Shown here: positions 1 through 5,969 of the stretch, piece by piece
Layout: every line of letters starts with the position of its first letter
Numbering within the stretch: position 1 is the stretch's first letter
Origin: Clostridiales bacterium
GTDB taxonomy: Bacteria; Bacillota; Clostridia; Lachnospirales; WQUN01
Direction of reading: 5' to 3'
DNA: 6,943 nt
NCBI GenBank assembly: GCA_031271275.1
Contig: JAISWA010000227.1
Location: 1-6,943, forward strand
Program-made: the position numbers and the translations under genes
The notes under the pieces: model-generated
Seen by the model: the letters and a program-made list of their open reading frames with translations, nothing else
What the model was told of the DNA's origin: nothing
Databases searched by the model: none

Positions 1-119
1 GGGAGAGGGCGCTGAAAGTACCCGCGCAAATGCGGGAATGTATTAACCTTACCGACGGGGAAGCGGGAACCCTTTACGGGCTGCTGTACAAGTTCCTCGG
101 TCAAATCACCAAAAAATAA
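1..119 (+). CDS. C-terminal end of a probable MarR-family transcriptional regulator (partial)
   Basis: The open frame enters from the left edge (first full codon at base 3) and ends with TAA at 117-119, giving 38 visible residues. They read as a soluble helical tail containing MRECINLTDGEAGTLYGLLY and ending in ITKK. An amphipathic helix of the type 'L-T-x-x-E-x-x-T-L-Y-x-L-L-Y-K' following a short linker is typical of the C-terminal dimerisation helix of MarR-type winged-helix regulators. No DNA-binding domain lies inside the window, so the family call is inference from the tail alone. The stop is 18 bases before the start of the next gene on the same strand, so the two may be co-transcribed, and this regulator could control the membrane protein downstream. 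Another helical regulator or an unrelated protein cannot be excluded. Confidence 0.5.
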   Translation, partial: ERALKVPAQMRECINLTDGEAGTLYGLLYKFLGQITKK

Positions 120-123
120 GCAT

Positions 124-131
124 AAGGGGTG
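124..131 (+). promoter_or_regulatory. Ribosome binding site deciding the start of the membrane protein gene
   Basis: AAGGGG at 124-129 is a good Shine-Dalgarno match and sits 8 bases before the ATG at 138. A GTG at 129-131 is also in frame, but it lies inside this binding site and has no site of its own, so ATG 138 is the better start. Confidence 0.65.
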
Positions 132-137
132 GATGTC

Positions 138-803
138 ATGCAAGCCATTATGGAACCCGTTTTTGAAATACCGTATTTAATCGGCGTAGTCGCCCTCGGC
201 GTTTTGATACTGCGCCGGGCGGGGAACCGCAACCAGTTCAAGCTATTCGGCATTATGGCGATTGTGTTGGGCTGCGGCGACGCTTTCCACCTCGTTCCCC
301 GCATGTACGCCCTTTGGACGGACGGCGTCGCCAACCACCCCGCCTCACTCGGCTTCGGCAAACTGGTCACTTCCATTACCATGACGGTGTTTTATGTGTT
401 CCTGTACCATGTCTGGCGGGACCGGTATGAAAAGGAAAGTACGAACACCGTTACGGCGGCGGTGTACCTGCTCGCGGCGGCGCGGGTTATCCTCTGCCTT
501 TTCCCGCAGAACCAGTGGCTTTCGGCGGACGCGCCCCTGTCATGGGGCATTTACCGCAACCTGCCTTTCGCCGCGCTGGGGGTTTTGATTATTGTTTTGT
601 ATTTTAGGGAAGCAAAGCGAACCGGCGACCGGGCTTTCCGCTTTATGTGGCTGGCGGTCACGCTGAGCTTCGCCTTTTATATTCCGGTGGTGCTTTGGGC
701 GGACAGCATCCCCCTGCTCGGGATGCTGATGATACCCAAAACCTGCGCCTATGTATGGATTGTGTGGATGGGTTACACGGCGTCACGCGCGGCGTCACGC
801 TGA
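138..803 (+). CDS. Seven-helix integral membrane protein of unknown function
   Basis: The product is 221 residues from ATG 138, chosen because AAGGGG lies 8 bases upstream. It is strongly hydrophobic, with about seven predicted membrane segments near residues 9-25, 35-58, 73-94, 104-122, 140-156, 167-187 and 193-214, separated by short basic loops (RRAGNRNQFK, RDRYEKE, REAKRTGDR). There is no cleavable signal peptide. A striking motif, GCGDAFHLVPR (45-55), places Asp, His and Arg in or at the edge of helix 2. Further polar residues (TSITMT, W/Y clusters) are found in helices 3 and 6. I recall similar proteins as conserved hypotheticals in Clostridia, but I know of no characterised function. 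The seven-helix layout with a charged motif could suit a sensor, a small transporter or a membrane enzyme; none of these is demonstrated. The last codons come from a 12-base near-perfect tandem duplication (778-801), giving ASRAASR at the C-terminus. It follows the probable MarR gene closely and may share its transcript. Confidence 0.8.
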   Translation: MQAIMEPVFEIPYLIGVVALGVLILRRAGNRNQFKLFGIMAIVLGCGDAFHLVPRMYALWTDGVANHPASLGFGKLVTSITMTVFYVFLYHVWRDRYEKESTNTVTAAVYLLAAARVILCLFPQNQWLSADAPLSWGIYRNLPFAALGVLIIVLYFREAKRTGDRAFRFMWLAVTLSFAFYIPVVLWADSIPLLGMLMIPKTCAYVWIVWMGYTASRAASR

Positions 804-834
804 CTATAGCGGATCAACTAAACCCACCGTCCGT

Positions 835-897
835 GTCATTCTGAGCGAAGCGAAGAATCCTTATGACCGGCAGATCCTTCGCTTCGCTCAGGATGAC
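835..897. repeat. Palindromic intergenic repeat (GCGAAGCGAAG / CTTCGCTTCGC type)
   Basis: Bases 835-860 and 872-897 are inverted copies matching at 23 of 26 positions, separated by an 11-base loop (861-871). Two of the three mismatches would be G-T pairs in RNA on one strand or the other, so a transcript could form a stable hairpin. The core TCTGAGCGAAGCGAAGAATC and its complement CTTCGCTTCGCTCAGGATGA resemble a dispersed palindromic sequence I recall from many unrelated bacterial genomes. That resemblance is from memory and was not searched. It lies 31 bases after the membrane protein stop and 43 bases before the peroxidase start. No T-run follows on either side, so it is not a classic intrinsic terminator, although it could act as a stem-loop at the 3' end of the upstream transcript. 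Confidence 0.8.
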
Positions 898-940
898 AAG
901 CATTAAGTAGCATAACTATATTCTTGAGGGGGCTTTATCA

Positions 941-1474
941 ATGAACATCTATGATTTTACGGTAAAAAGCGGAGACGGCGAGGACTTTTCGCTGTTCCGG
1001 TACCGGGGGAACGTGCTGCTCGTGGTCAACACGGCGACGAAATGCGGCTTGACGCCGCAATACGAGGGGTTGGAGGCGCTTTACAAAAAATACGCCGGGC
1101 GGGGGTTGGAAATTCTCGATTTCCCCTGCAACCAGTTCATGGGGCAAGCGCCCGGAACGGATGAGGAAATTACCGGCTTTTGCACGTTAAAGTACGGCAC
1201 CACCTTCCCGCGCTTTAAAAAAATAGACGTTAACGGGAAGAACGCCGACCCGCTTTTCGTTTGGCTGAAAGAACAAGCGCCCGAGGACGCGGGCGACGAG
1301 GAAGCGAAGTCTTTTGAGAAGAAGGTAAAGCTATTGCAACTTTTCGCGAAACCGGGCGACATCAAATGGAATTTCGGAAAATTCCTCATCGACCGGAACG
1401 GGAACGTAGCCGGGCGCTATTCCCCCGGGCTGAAACCCGAACGGCTCGAGGCGGAAATAGAGAAATTGCTGTAA
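941..1474 (+). CDS. gpx: Glutathione peroxidase family protein, cysteine form (probably thioredoxin-dependent)
   Basis: The product is 177 residues, close to the usual bacterial length of about 160-180, and is predicted to be cytosolic with no signal peptide. It should reduce hydrogen peroxide and organic hydroperoxides. All hallmarks are visible: NTATKCGLTPQY with the peroxidatic residue Cys35 (TGC, so cysteine rather than selenocysteine), FPCNQFMGQ with Cys63 and the catalytic Gln69, and KWNFGKFLIDRNG with Trp143 and Asn144. Together these give the Cys/Gln/Trp/Asn tetrad. Cys81 in GFCTLKYG sits where the resolving cysteine lies in non-animal, thioredoxin-using members, so thioredoxin rather than glutathione is the likely reductant (inference). 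Small deviations from the consensus are Thr in place of Ser before KCG, and Met in the usual FGGQ. Residues 113-140 form a charged insertion (PEDAGDEEAKSFEKK) before the WNF motif, common in this family. ATG 941 is preceded by AGGGGG (927-932) with 8-base spacing. It is convergent with the next gene, with a 5-base gap and no terminator between them. Confidence 0.95.
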   Translation: MNIYDFTVKSGDGEDFSLFRYRGNVLLVVNTATKCGLTPQYEGLEALYKKYAGRGLEILDFPCNQFMGQAPGTDEEITGFCTLKYGTTFPRFKKIDVNGKNADPLFVWLKEQAPEDAGDEEAKSFEKKVKLLQLFAKPGDIKWNFGKFLIDRNGNVAGRYSPGLKPERLEAEIEKLL

Positions 1475-1479
1475 CCTTT

Positions 1480-3063
1480 TTACTCGTCTTCCGCCATTAA
1501 TATTCGCATTTTTTTGCTCATCCGCGTGACAGCCGGGTATACCGTACCCGCTTCACGCGGTTTTATTTCCACCATTTTTAGCGAGAACCGCGCGGAAGCG
1601 TTATTAAACGGGCCCTGCAAGCCTTTGATGCTCAGCAGCAAATTTTCCTGATGTTCAAAGTCAAGCTTACCGAGCGGAATCCCGGTATTTTTTTTCGCCC
1701 GTTTGCCGCGCTTAGGGGAAACGTATTCGGTGAACGGGCTTTCCGTTTCGCCGTGGTAAAAACTGTAGTCGCCGGAAACGGCAAAAATTTCCGAAACCTC
1801 CTGATAAAGCCTGTGCAGCGTGGCTTCGGACGGTATGTCCATCGAGAGCCACAAAGCCGTGTCCGACTCGTTCCTGATTTTAAGGGAATAAACGGTGCTG
1901 ACCGGAACCTGCGCCGCCACCGCTTTGCGTATATGCGGCGGGATTTGCTGCGGCGCGCCGGGGGACGCGAACAGCGCCTCGTTGAGTATGCCGGGGGTCA
2001 GCAGCGACTTTACGTCGTAATAATTCTCCCGCGTAGGCGCCTGCTTAAAGTATTTAAGCCCCAAGTCCGTAAAATAATACTGCGAGCACGGCGAGAAAAA
2101 CGCCACCTTCAATTCTTCGTCCTCAAAACCCGCTTCCAGGTAGCCCGCGAATTCGTTCCCGAAATCAAAGGGCAGCGTATACAGCGGGCGGATAAGTTTC
2201 AGGTAATACCCGAAGGGCGTGAAAAAATACTTGTCCAAGGCAATGCCCATCATAAACGTACCGGAAATAAACGCCTCGTCCAACGCGTCATACTCCTCCT
2301 CCGGGTCAAAGTCGAGGATGTCCTCAAGGGAAATACCGAGCAAGTCGTAGGCGCGTTGGAAAATTTCATCCGTTTGCATGGGGTTCCTGAGCAGCGAGCG
2401 GATGAACGTTTCGCTGAACAATATTTCCGGCAAGGGGATAAGGTCGCACAAATTGTACGCGGCGTAGGCGACGGACGCTTCCACGATTTCCGCGAAAAGC
2501 GTTTCGTCGGGGGCGGAAAGACGCGCCTCGCAGTCTTTGGACGCCTGCACCCGGTTGGCGTAGATGGACGGGAATTTCACCAGTAACTTCATCTGCTGCG
2601 CGATTCCGATTAAGTAGGAAGCGTAATGGGGGTCGTTTAAGCTGAGCTTAGCGGACAGCTCGGCGGCTTGGGCGTCGCCGAGGCTTTCGTCGTTGCACAG
2701 CTCCGCCGTAGGCGCGCAGAACGCCACCGCCGCGCGCAGGTCGCCGATAACGGGGTGGTCGGCGATGTCGTACAGGCGCATCATCAGCTCGGTGCCCGTA
2801 AACCTGCCGCCCGGGCGCAGACCGATAACCGGGGAAATATCCGCGGACAGCCCGAAATGGCAGCTAAGCGCTTCCATAACGTTGGCGGGGGTAAGCATGG
2901 TGTTTTCCACCAACGCCGCGTACAGCCAACGCCGGTAAATCGTGGAAATATTCGGAAGCAAACGCGCGCGGCGCTTTACGTTGGCTTCCCTGTAACTTTC
3001 CGAGAAATTATTTTCAAATATCTGATGAACCGCCTTGAGGTATTCCACGTACTTTTCTTGCAT
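1480..3063 (-). CDS. Conserved hypothetical protein, 527 residues, possible C-terminal pRiA4b ORF-3-like domain
   Basis: I do not recognise a characterised function. The start is ATG at 3063-3061; only a weak ribosome site (AGCGGTG) lies upstream, yet the first residues read as ordinary protein. No signal peptide or membrane helix is evident, so it is probably cytosolic. Residues 1-240 are largely helical, with scattered cysteines and no metal-binding spacing I can name. An acidic patch, DFDPEEEYDALDE (251-263), is followed by an aromatic-rich segment (FFTPFGYYLKLIRPLY, 280-295) and by FFSPCSQYYFTDLGLKYFK (322-340), which resembles the short 'x-L-T-x-x-G' element near the end of some winged-helix-like domains. 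The last part (about 391-510) begins YSLKIRNESDTALWLSMDIP and continues LHRLYQEVSEIF. This is the pattern of pRiA4b ORF-3-like domains (an 'I/L-W-R-x-I-x-V-P' strand followed by a helix), but the match is weak. A basic stretch, KRGKRAKK (451-458), follows, and the tail is acidic (MAEDE). Base composition and codon use look like those of its neighbours. It is divergent from clpS across a 384-base spacer. Confidence 0.75.
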   Translation of the reverse strand: MQEKYVEYLKAVHQIFENNFSESYREANVKRRARLLPNISTIYRRWLYAALVENTMLTPANVMEALSCHFGLSADISPVIGLRPGGRFTGTELMMRLYDIADHPVIGDLRAAVAFCAPTAELCNDESLGDAQAAELSAKLSLNDPHYASYLIGIAQQMKLLVKFPSIYANRVQASKDCEARLSAPDETLFAEIVEASVAYAAYNLCDLIPLPEILFSETFIRSLLRNPMQTDEIFQRAYDLLGISLEDILDFDPEEEYDALDEAFISGTFMMGIALDKYFFTPFGYYLKLIRPLYTLPFDFGNEFAGYLEAGFEDEELKVAFFSPCSQYYFTDLGLKYFKQAPTRENYYDVKSLLTPGILNEALFASPGAPQQIPPHIRKAVAAQVPVSTVYSLKIRNESDTALWLSMDIPSEATLHRLYQEVSEIFAVSGDYSFYHGETESPFTEYVSPKRGKRAKKNTGIPLGKLDFEHQENLLLSIKGLQGPFNNASARFSLKMVEIKPREAGTVYPAVTRMSKKMRILMAEDE

Positions 3064-3139
3064 AGTACACCGCTTTCAACGTTTTCAACCGTCCCAAGGC
3101 TTTTTGACGCGACGCTTTCGTGCTGCTGCCCTGCGCCCT

Positions 3140-3334
3140 CCCGAATGCGGCAGACGGATTTAAACGTTCGCTAACCGTTACGCGCACGGAAGTTACTAAA
3201 CTCAGTCACAGTTCCGGCACAACTCGCGCCAAAAACGGGCGCTCAAACAAGTGCCTCCACCGCGACTTCGCTAAGTAACTTCTCGCACAGCTCCACTTAA
3301 CCGCGCACGTTTAAATCCGTCTGCCGCATTCGGG
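3140..3334. repeat. 195-base fold-back element with perfect 27-base terminal inverted repeats (MITE-like)
   Basis: Bases 3140-3166 and 3308-3334 are exact reverse complements over 27 positions (outer end CCCGAATGCGG, inner end GGATTTAAACG). Symmetry continues inside: AAGTTACT (3190-3197) pairs with AGTAACTT (3274-3281), and GCGCC (3226-3230) pairs with GGCGC (3238-3242) at the exact centre. It also extends loosely outside, with CCCTG (3129-3133) opposite CAGGG (3343-3347). The whole could form one long imperfect hairpin. No open frame of substance lies within it, and no convincing target-site duplication or transposase is seen. This element accounts for most of the 384-base gene-free stretch 3064-3447; the left remainder (3064-3128) shows nothing clear. 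It may be a miniature transposable element, a dispersed intergenic repeat or a structured RNA. The inverted repeats themselves are certain; the nature of the element is inference. Confidence 0.85.
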
Positions 3335-3382
3335 GGCGCGCACAGGGTGAAACATCAGCGCGTCGCGCCAAAACCTACGGAG

Positions 3383-3405
3383 ACGCTTGATTGTAACAGA
3401 AGCGT
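3383..3405. promoter_or_regulatory. Small inverted repeat over the clpS promoter, possible operator
   Basis: ACGCTT (3383-3388) and AAGCGT (3400-3405) form a perfect 6-base inverted repeat with an 11-base gap. It straddles the proposed -35 box and the start of the spacer, where a repressor would block polymerase. It does not match the CIRCE element of HrcA or the heptad of CtsR as I know them. A 6-base repeat can occur by chance, so the regulatory reading is tentative. Confidence 0.3.
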
Positions 3406-3416
3406 AATGCTAAAAT
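3387..3416 (+). promoter_or_regulatory. Candidate sigma-A promoter of clpS-clpA with extended -10
   Basis: TTGATT (3387-3392) is followed after 18 bases by TAAAAT (3411-3416), a one-base departure from TATAAT. TGC immediately precedes the -10 hexamer, as in extended -10 promoters. Transcription would start near 3423, leaving a leader of about 25 bases that contains the ribosome site AGGAAGGGG (3431-3439). It lies about 50 bases to the right of the fold-back element, so that element would not be transcribed with clpS from this promoter. Confidence 0.5.
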
Positions 3417-3447
3417 CAAATACGCAGCATAGGAAGGGGCGGGAAAC

Positions 3448-3753
3448 ATGGAGTCGTCTACGCAAACCGTAGCCGAGCAGGATGTAAACTTGCGCGAACC
3501 GGGAATGTTCGCCGTGATTATGCACAACGACGACATTACCACCATGGATTTTGTGGTGGGGGTGTTGATGTCGGTTTTTAACAAGCCGCCCGAGGAGGCG
3601 TCCGCCGTCATGATGGCGATACACGAAAACGGGCGGGGCGTCGCCGGGGTGTATACCTATGACATGGCAGCCACAAAAAAATCCCAGGCGGACCGCCTTT
3701 CCGCCGAGAAAGGCTTCCCCCTGCGCCTTACGGTGGAAAGTGAGCGCCTATGA
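3448..3753 (+). CDS. clpS: ClpS, N-degron adaptor of the Clp protease
   Basis: The product is 101 residues, the usual length for ClpS. It is a cytosolic adaptor that binds proteins with bulky hydrophobic N-terminal residues (Leu, Phe, Tyr, Trp) and passes them to ClpA for degradation by ClpAP. Residues 1-20 form the flexible N-terminal arm needed for delivery. The core starts at FAVIMHNDDITTMDFV, where Asn27, Asp28, Asp29, Thr31 and the 'gatekeeper' Met33 correspond to the substrate pocket residues of the E. coli protein (Asn34, Asp35, Asp36, Thr38, Met40). His59 in AIHENGRGVAGVYT corresponds to His66, which contacts the substrate's free amino group. The remaining TYDMAATK and LRLTVESE segments match the C-terminal helix and strand of the family. 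The pocket therefore appears complete. The start ATG is preceded by AGGAAGGGG with 8-base spacing. Its stop overlaps the clpA start (ATGA, 3750-3753), which implies translational coupling. Confidence 0.95.
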   Translation: MESSTQTVAEQDVNLREPGMFAVIMHNDDITTMDFVVGVLMSVFNKPPEEASAVMMAIHENGRGVAGVYTYDMAATKKSQADRLSAEKGFPLRLTVESERL

Positions 3754-5969
3754 AGCTTGACACGCTGACCAATCAGATATACGTCGTCGCGGTGAACGAG
3801 GCGCGGCTGCAGGGGCATGAGTACGTCATGCCGGAGCATTTCCTGTACAGCGCGCTGATGTTTGACCTTGGAAAGGAAATCGTGCAGGACAGCGGCGGGC
3901 GCGTGGAAGCGATTGTGGACGACCTGCGGGATTTTTTTGAGTCCCGCGTGCCGCGCAGGGTAACGGAAAACCCCACGGAATCTTTCTCCTTCGTGCAGAT
4001 GTTCGAGTTGGCGGCGGCGCAGGCGCATTCCACGGGCAAGCATCTGGTCACGTTGGGCGAACTGCTCGCGGCGATTTTTTTCCTGAAGGAATCCTTCGCC
4101 CAGTATATTTTGCTTAAAAACGGGATGGACAGGCTCGACACACGGCGCTACGCCGCGCGGGAACCGGACGACCCGGCGATTCAGGCGCATGATGCGCGCG
4201 GTTCCACCGACAAGACGGCGCAATTTTTGCAGGCGTACACCGTGGACCTTTGCGAAAAAGCGGCGAACGGCAACCTTGACCCGTTGGTGGGCAGGGATGA
4301 AATCATCGAGCGCACGGTGCAGGTGCTGTGCCGCCGGTTGAAAAACAACCCCGTGCATGTGGGCGACCCGGGCGTGGGCAAAACCGCCGTGGCGGAAGGC
4401 CTGGCGCAGCGGATTGTGGACAACCGCGTGCCGGAAGCGCTGCGGGGGGCGAAAGTGCTGCTGCTCGACATGGGCGCGCTGATCGCCGGCACAAAATACC
4501 GGGGTGATTTTGAGGAACGGTTGGTGAAGCTGTTGGAAATCATCGAACGCATTCCCAAGCCCGTAGTGTATATAGACGAAATCCACACGGTGGTGGGGGC
4601 GGGGGCGGTTTCCGGCGGGGGGATGGACGCCACGGGCATTATCAAGCCGTACCTTTCCCGGGGGGAAATCCGCTTTATCGGCTCTACCACCTTTGACGAA
4701 TATAAAAAGCACTTTGAAAAAGACCGCGCCCTTGCCCGGCGCTTCCAGCGCATAGACGTGCCGGAACCCACCGAGGAGGAATGCGTGCAAATTTTGCAGG
4801 GGCTAAAGCCCCGCTACGAAAAGCACCACGGCGTCGTCTACCCCGACGACACGATACGCCTGATTTGCCGGTTGTCCGTGAAATATATGAACGACCGCTT
4901 CCTGCCCGACAAGGCGATAGACGTGATGGACGAGTCCGGCGTGTACACGCATTTAAACGCCGGGGAATCCCGTCACCTTTCCCTGCCCCATGCGGTTTCC
5001 CAAAAGACGGTGGAACGTACCGTCGCCATGATGGCGAAGGTGCCGGAAAACAGCGTGACCGGCGACGAAAAGCAATTGCTCTCCGGTTTGGAGGAAAAGC
5101 TCAATTCCGCGGTGTTCGGTCAGGAACAGGCGGTATCTGCGGTGGCGGACGCCATAAAATCCGCAAGGTCGGGGCTTAACGAACCGGAGCGCCCGGTGGC
5201 TTCGCTGCTGTTTGTGGGGCCGACCGGCGTGGGGAAAACGGAAGTCGCCCGGCAGTTGGCGCATATTTTAAGCGTGAAATTATTGCGCTACGACATGAGC
5301 GAGTATCAGGAAAAGCACGCGGTGGCGCGGCTTATCGGCTCGCCGCCGGGGTATGTGGGCTACGAGGAAGGCGGGCTGCTTACGGAAGCCATACGCCGCA
5401 CGCCCCACTGCGTGCTGCTGCTCGACGAAATCGAAAAAGCCCACGGGGACATTTTAAACGTGCTGCTGCAAGTGATGGACTACGGCAACCTGACCGACAA
5501 CACCGGGAAAAAAGCCAGGTTTGAGAATGTGATTATTATCATGACCTCCAACGCCGGGGCGCGGGAAATGACGCGGCAGGTCATCGGCTTCGAGGGCGGC
5601 ACCGACGGCGCGGCGGCGGGCAAGGCGGTGGAGCGCTTGTTCAGCCCCGAGTTCCGCAACCGGTTGGACGCGATAGTCCCCTTCCGGCATGTGGACGGGG
5701 AAATGGCGCGGCGCATCGCGAAAAAAGCTCTTGACCGCTTGAGCGAAAAGCTTTTGCGCCGGGGCGTGGCATTTACCGCGACGGAGGCGGCGTTGGGTTT
5801 CATCGCGGAAAAGGGCCGTTCCGAAACCTACGGCGCACGGGAAATCATACGCCTCGTGGAAAACGACATCAAAAAAAAGCTCGTGAACGAAGTGCTGTTC
5901 GGCAAGCTTTCCGAGGGCGGAGACGCGGAGTTGGATGTGGAAGGCGGGGCGTTTACGGTGCGGGTGTAA
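3750..5969 (+). CDS. clpA: ClpA, AAA+ unfoldase subunit of the ClpAP protease
   Basis: The product is 739 residues; E. coli ClpA has 758. It is a cytosolic hexameric ATPase that unfolds substrates and threads them into ClpP. The N-terminal Clp repeat domain (about 1-140), where ClpS docks, is followed by the first AAA+ module: Walker A GDPGVGKT (205-212), pore loop GTKYRGDFEER (247-257, Tyr250), Walker B VVYIDEIHT (272-280), sensor GSTT (311-314) and the arginine finger region ARRF (329-332). The second module has Walker A GPTGVGKT (490-497), pore loop GSPPGYVGYEEGG (530-542), Walker B VLLLDEIEKAH (555-565), sensor TSN (599-601) and sensor-2 YGAREI (694-699). IGF (612-614) sits where the IGL/IGF loop docks on ClpP. 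There is no coiled-coil middle domain, which separates it from ClpB and ClpC. All ATPase residues are present. Start ATG 3750 overlaps the clpS stop and has only a weak ribosome site (GGAAAGTGAG), as expected with coupling. Its 3' end overlaps the convergent U32 gene by 17 bases. Confidence 0.96.
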   Translation: MKLDTLTNQIYVVAVNEARLQGHEYVMPEHFLYSALMFDLGKEIVQDSGGRVEAIVDDLRDFFESRVPRRVTENPTESFSFVQMFELAAAQAHSTGKHLVTLGELLAAIFFLKESFAQYILLKNGMDRLDTRRYAAREPDDPAIQAHDARGSTDKTAQFLQAYTVDLCEKAANGNLDPLVGRDEIIERTVQVLCRRLKNNPVHVGDPGVGKTAVAEGLAQRIVDNRVPEALRGAKVLLLDMGALIAGTKYRGDFEERLVKLLEIIERIPKPVVYIDEIHTVVGAGAVSGGGMDATGIIKPYLSRGEIRFIGSTTFDEYKKHFEKDRALARRFQRIDVPEPTEEECVQILQGLKPRYEKHHGVVYPDDTIRLICRLSVKYMNDRFLPDKAIDVMDESGVYTHLNAGESRHLSLPHAVSQKTVERTVAMMAKVPENSVTGDEKQLLSGLEEKLNSAVFGQEQAVSAVADAIKSARSGLNEPERPVASLLFVGPTGVGKTEVARQLAHILSVKLLRYDMSEYQEKHAVARLIGSPPGYVGYEEGGLLTEAIRRTPHCVLLLDEIEKAHGDILNVLLQVMDYGNLTDNTGKKARFENVIIIMTSNAGAREMTRQVIGFEGGTDGAAAGKAVERLFSPEFRNRLDAIVPFRHVDGEMARRIAKKALDRLSEKLLRRGVAFTATEAALGFIAEKGRSETYGAREIIRLVENDIKKKLVNEVLFGKLSEGGDAELDVEGGAFTVRV

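Noticed and set aside
778..801. A 12-base tandem duplication (CGGCGTCACGCG, then CGGCGTCACGCT) at the end of the membrane protein gene
   Set aside because: There are only two copies, in frame, encoding a repeated ASR at the tail. It is probably a local slippage product with no sign of function.
835..897. The palindrome as an intrinsic terminator of the membrane protein gene
   Set aside because: The stem is strong, but no run of T follows it on the + strand (the next bases are AAGCATTAAG).
893..922. ATGACA (893-898), 18 bases, TATATT (917-922) as a promoter for the peroxidase gene, with its -35 in the repeat arm
   Set aside because: The implied start near 929 would fall inside the ribosome site at 927-932 and leave a leader of only about 12 bases, so the match is probably fortuitous.
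1651..2586. A 311-codon open frame on the + strand inside the 527-residue gene
   Set aside because: It is antisense to a longer frame with normal composition. Its product is unusually rich in Arg and Val with no domain pattern, as expected of a shadow frame in GC-rich DNA.
3657..4790. A 377-codon open frame on the - strand opposite clpS and clpA
   Set aside because: It lies opposite unmistakable ClpA coding sequence, and its product is rich in His, Arg and Phe without any family motif.
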